In this document: one piece after another, positions 63,155 through 64,000 of the stretch
Layout of the letters: each line of letters begins with the position of its first letter
Position numbering within the stretch: position 1 is the stretch's first letter
Assembly (NCBI GenBank): GCA_049671305.1
Contig: JBATUR010000005.1
Coordinates: 124,001-188,000 of the forward strand
Reading direction: 5' to 3'
Length of the DNA: 64,000 bases
Origin: CADCTM01 sp049671305
GTDB lineage: Bacteria; Cyanobacteriota; Cyanobacteriia; Cyanobacteriales; Coleofasciculaceae
The notes under the pieces: model-generated
What the model saw: the letters and a program-made list of their open reading frames with translations, nothing else
Databases searched by the model: none
What the model was told of the DNA's origin: nothing
Made by a program: the position numbers and the translations under genes

Positions 63155-64000
63155 CTAAAGCTGACCAAACCCCTTCTTTTTCTTCTCTTTCTTCTTTTTC
63201 TTAGTCGCCCCACCGCCACCTGGATAACCGCGCCAACCAGGACCCGACTGTTGATTACCTCCCAACATATTACCCATGCCAGCCAGTCCCGGCGTACCAG
63301 GCATTTGCCCTTGACCCATTTGTTGCATGAGGCTTCGCATTTTGGTAAACTCACTAATCAAACTACTGACATCTTTCTCGGTATAACCACAACCACGGGC
63401 AATGCGACGGCGGCGAGAAGGAGAACTAGATAATAAATCTGGATTGCGGCGCTCCTCAACCGTCATCGAATTAATCATCGCCTCAGATTGCTTAAGCTTC
63501 TTCTCTCCTTGTTCCAACTGGTCAGAACTGAGTTTATTACCCATCCCCGGAATCAACTTCATCAAGCCGCCCAGAGAGCCCATATTTTTTAACAAGCGCA
63601 TTTGCTTCAAGAAATCGCTGAAGTCAAACTTTGCCGACAGCATTTTCTCCTGCATTTGCTCGGCATCAGCCAAATTAACTTCTTCTTGAAGTTTTTCGAC
63701 GAGGGTGATTGTATCTCCCATGCCCAAAATCCGCGATGCCATTCTTTCGGGATAAAACGGCTGTAGCGCTTCTACTTTTTCGCCAACACCGACAAATTTA
63801 ATCGGTTGCCCAGAAATCCGCCGTACCGAAAGCGCTGCACCACCGCGACTGTCGCCATCTAACTTGGTGAGAATTGCGCCGGTAATGCCAATTTGCTCGT
63901 GAAAAGTGCGGGTCAGATTTGCCGCTTCTTGACCGGTCATGGCATCCACAACCAGCAGGGTTTCGTGAGGTTTGACGGTTTGCTTAATTTGGGCAAGCTC
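63155..64000 (-). CDS. ffh: signal recognition particle protein Ffh (C-terminal part, cut by window end)
   Basis: The reading frame is open to position 64000, so the N domain and most of the G domain lie outside. Visible are the end of the GTPase domain (LLVVDAMTGQEAANLTRTFH, LTKLDGDSRGGAALSVRRIS, KFVGVGEKVEALQPFYPERM) and the full Met-rich M domain, which binds SRP RNA and signal peptides (SLVREFTKM-type helices, RRRRIARGCGYTEKDV). The C-terminus ends in a Lys-rich tail (ATKKKKKEKKKKGFGQL). It targets membrane proteins co-translationally. Confidence 0.97.
   Translation of the reverse strand, partial: ELAQIKQTVKPHETLLVVDAMTGQEAANLTRTFHEQIGITGAILTKLDGDSRGGAALSVRRISGQPIKFVGVGEKVEALQPFYPERMASRILGMGDTITLVEKLQEEVNLADAEQMQEKMLSAKFDFSDFLKQMRLLKNMGSLGGLMKLIPGMGNKLSSDQLEQGEKKLKQSEAMINSMTVEERRNPDLLSSSPSRRRRIARGCGYTEKDVSSLISEFTKMRSLMQQMGQGQMPGTPGLAGMGNMLGGNQQSGPGWRGYPGGGGATKKKKKEKKKKGFGQL

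Overview
The window is chromosomal DNA from an oxygenic cyanobacterium. It carries psaA, psaB, psaL and psaI of photosystem I, ndhF1 and ndhD1 of the NDH-1 complex, a Psb32-type photosystem II repair protein, a type IV pilus PilT, a KaiB-like clock-domain protein, and many copies of the cyanobacterial HIP1 octamer GCGATCGC. The rbcR, nnrU-like, thioredoxin, ndhF1, ndhD1 order and the abundance of Uma2, NACHT, CHAT, SLH and toxin-antitoxin genes suit a large-genome filamentous or Chroococcidiopsis-like lineage. The genus cannot be fixed from the sequence alone. No tRNA, rRNA or CRISPR array was recognised.

Layout. 1-6.5 kb (minus): a signalling-like operon made of a Ser/Thr kinase with a Cys4 prefix and a membrane C-terminus, a membrane-anchored LivJ-type binding protein and two anchored PstS-type binding proteins. 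It is interrupted by a segment of about 2 kb with three orphan genes, flanked by duplicated LivJ 3' ends. 6.6-13.1 kb: the LysR regulator RbcR/PacR diverging from an NnrU/Z-ISO-like membrane protein, TrxC-type thioredoxin, ndhF1 and ndhD1. 13.1-18.4 kb (minus): an accessory block with a NACHT-HEAT STAND NTPase, an antitoxin/RelE/HicB-like operon, a small orphan protein, an HNH nuclease and a Uma2 nuclease. 18.5-28.8 kb: ROK kinase, Uma2, wecB, a small membrane protein, pilT with a KaiB-domain fusion, an NHLRC2-like thioredoxin and a proline-rich lipoprotein.

29.3-37 kb: psaA-psaB, a hydrolase, an XRE regulator, an orphan protein, and psaL with psaI (38 codons). 37-45 kb: a small protein ending in an SSB-like acidic tail, psb32, a DUF4346-like protein, a beta-helix/SLH protein with a duplicated SLH block, a peptidoglycan-binding LdtA-like protein and a LytR-CpsA-Psr enzyme. 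45.6-51.8 kb: an ABC-F ATPase, an alpha/beta hydrolase, then a GC-rich accessory cassette. That cassette holds a small helical protein, a PIN-domain protein and an NB-ARC-TPR protein; the first and last share a beta-strand motif arranged like amyloid-signalling effector/NLR pairs. 51.8-64 kb: speB, a thioredoxin-like protein, pyrH-frr, two small orphan genes, a lumenal-type protein, a HutX-like protein, a secreted FHA-CHAT protease, a duplicated palindromic repeat, and the housekeeping run ffh-rpsP-khpA-phoH (minus; ffh is cut by the window end).

The strongest candidates for something new are the effector/NB-ARC pair with a shared motif (48.3-51.7 kb), the SSB-tail mimic (37.1 kb), the kinase plus anchored binding-protein operon (0-6.5 kb) and the NACHT/toxin-antitoxin block (13-18.4 kb).
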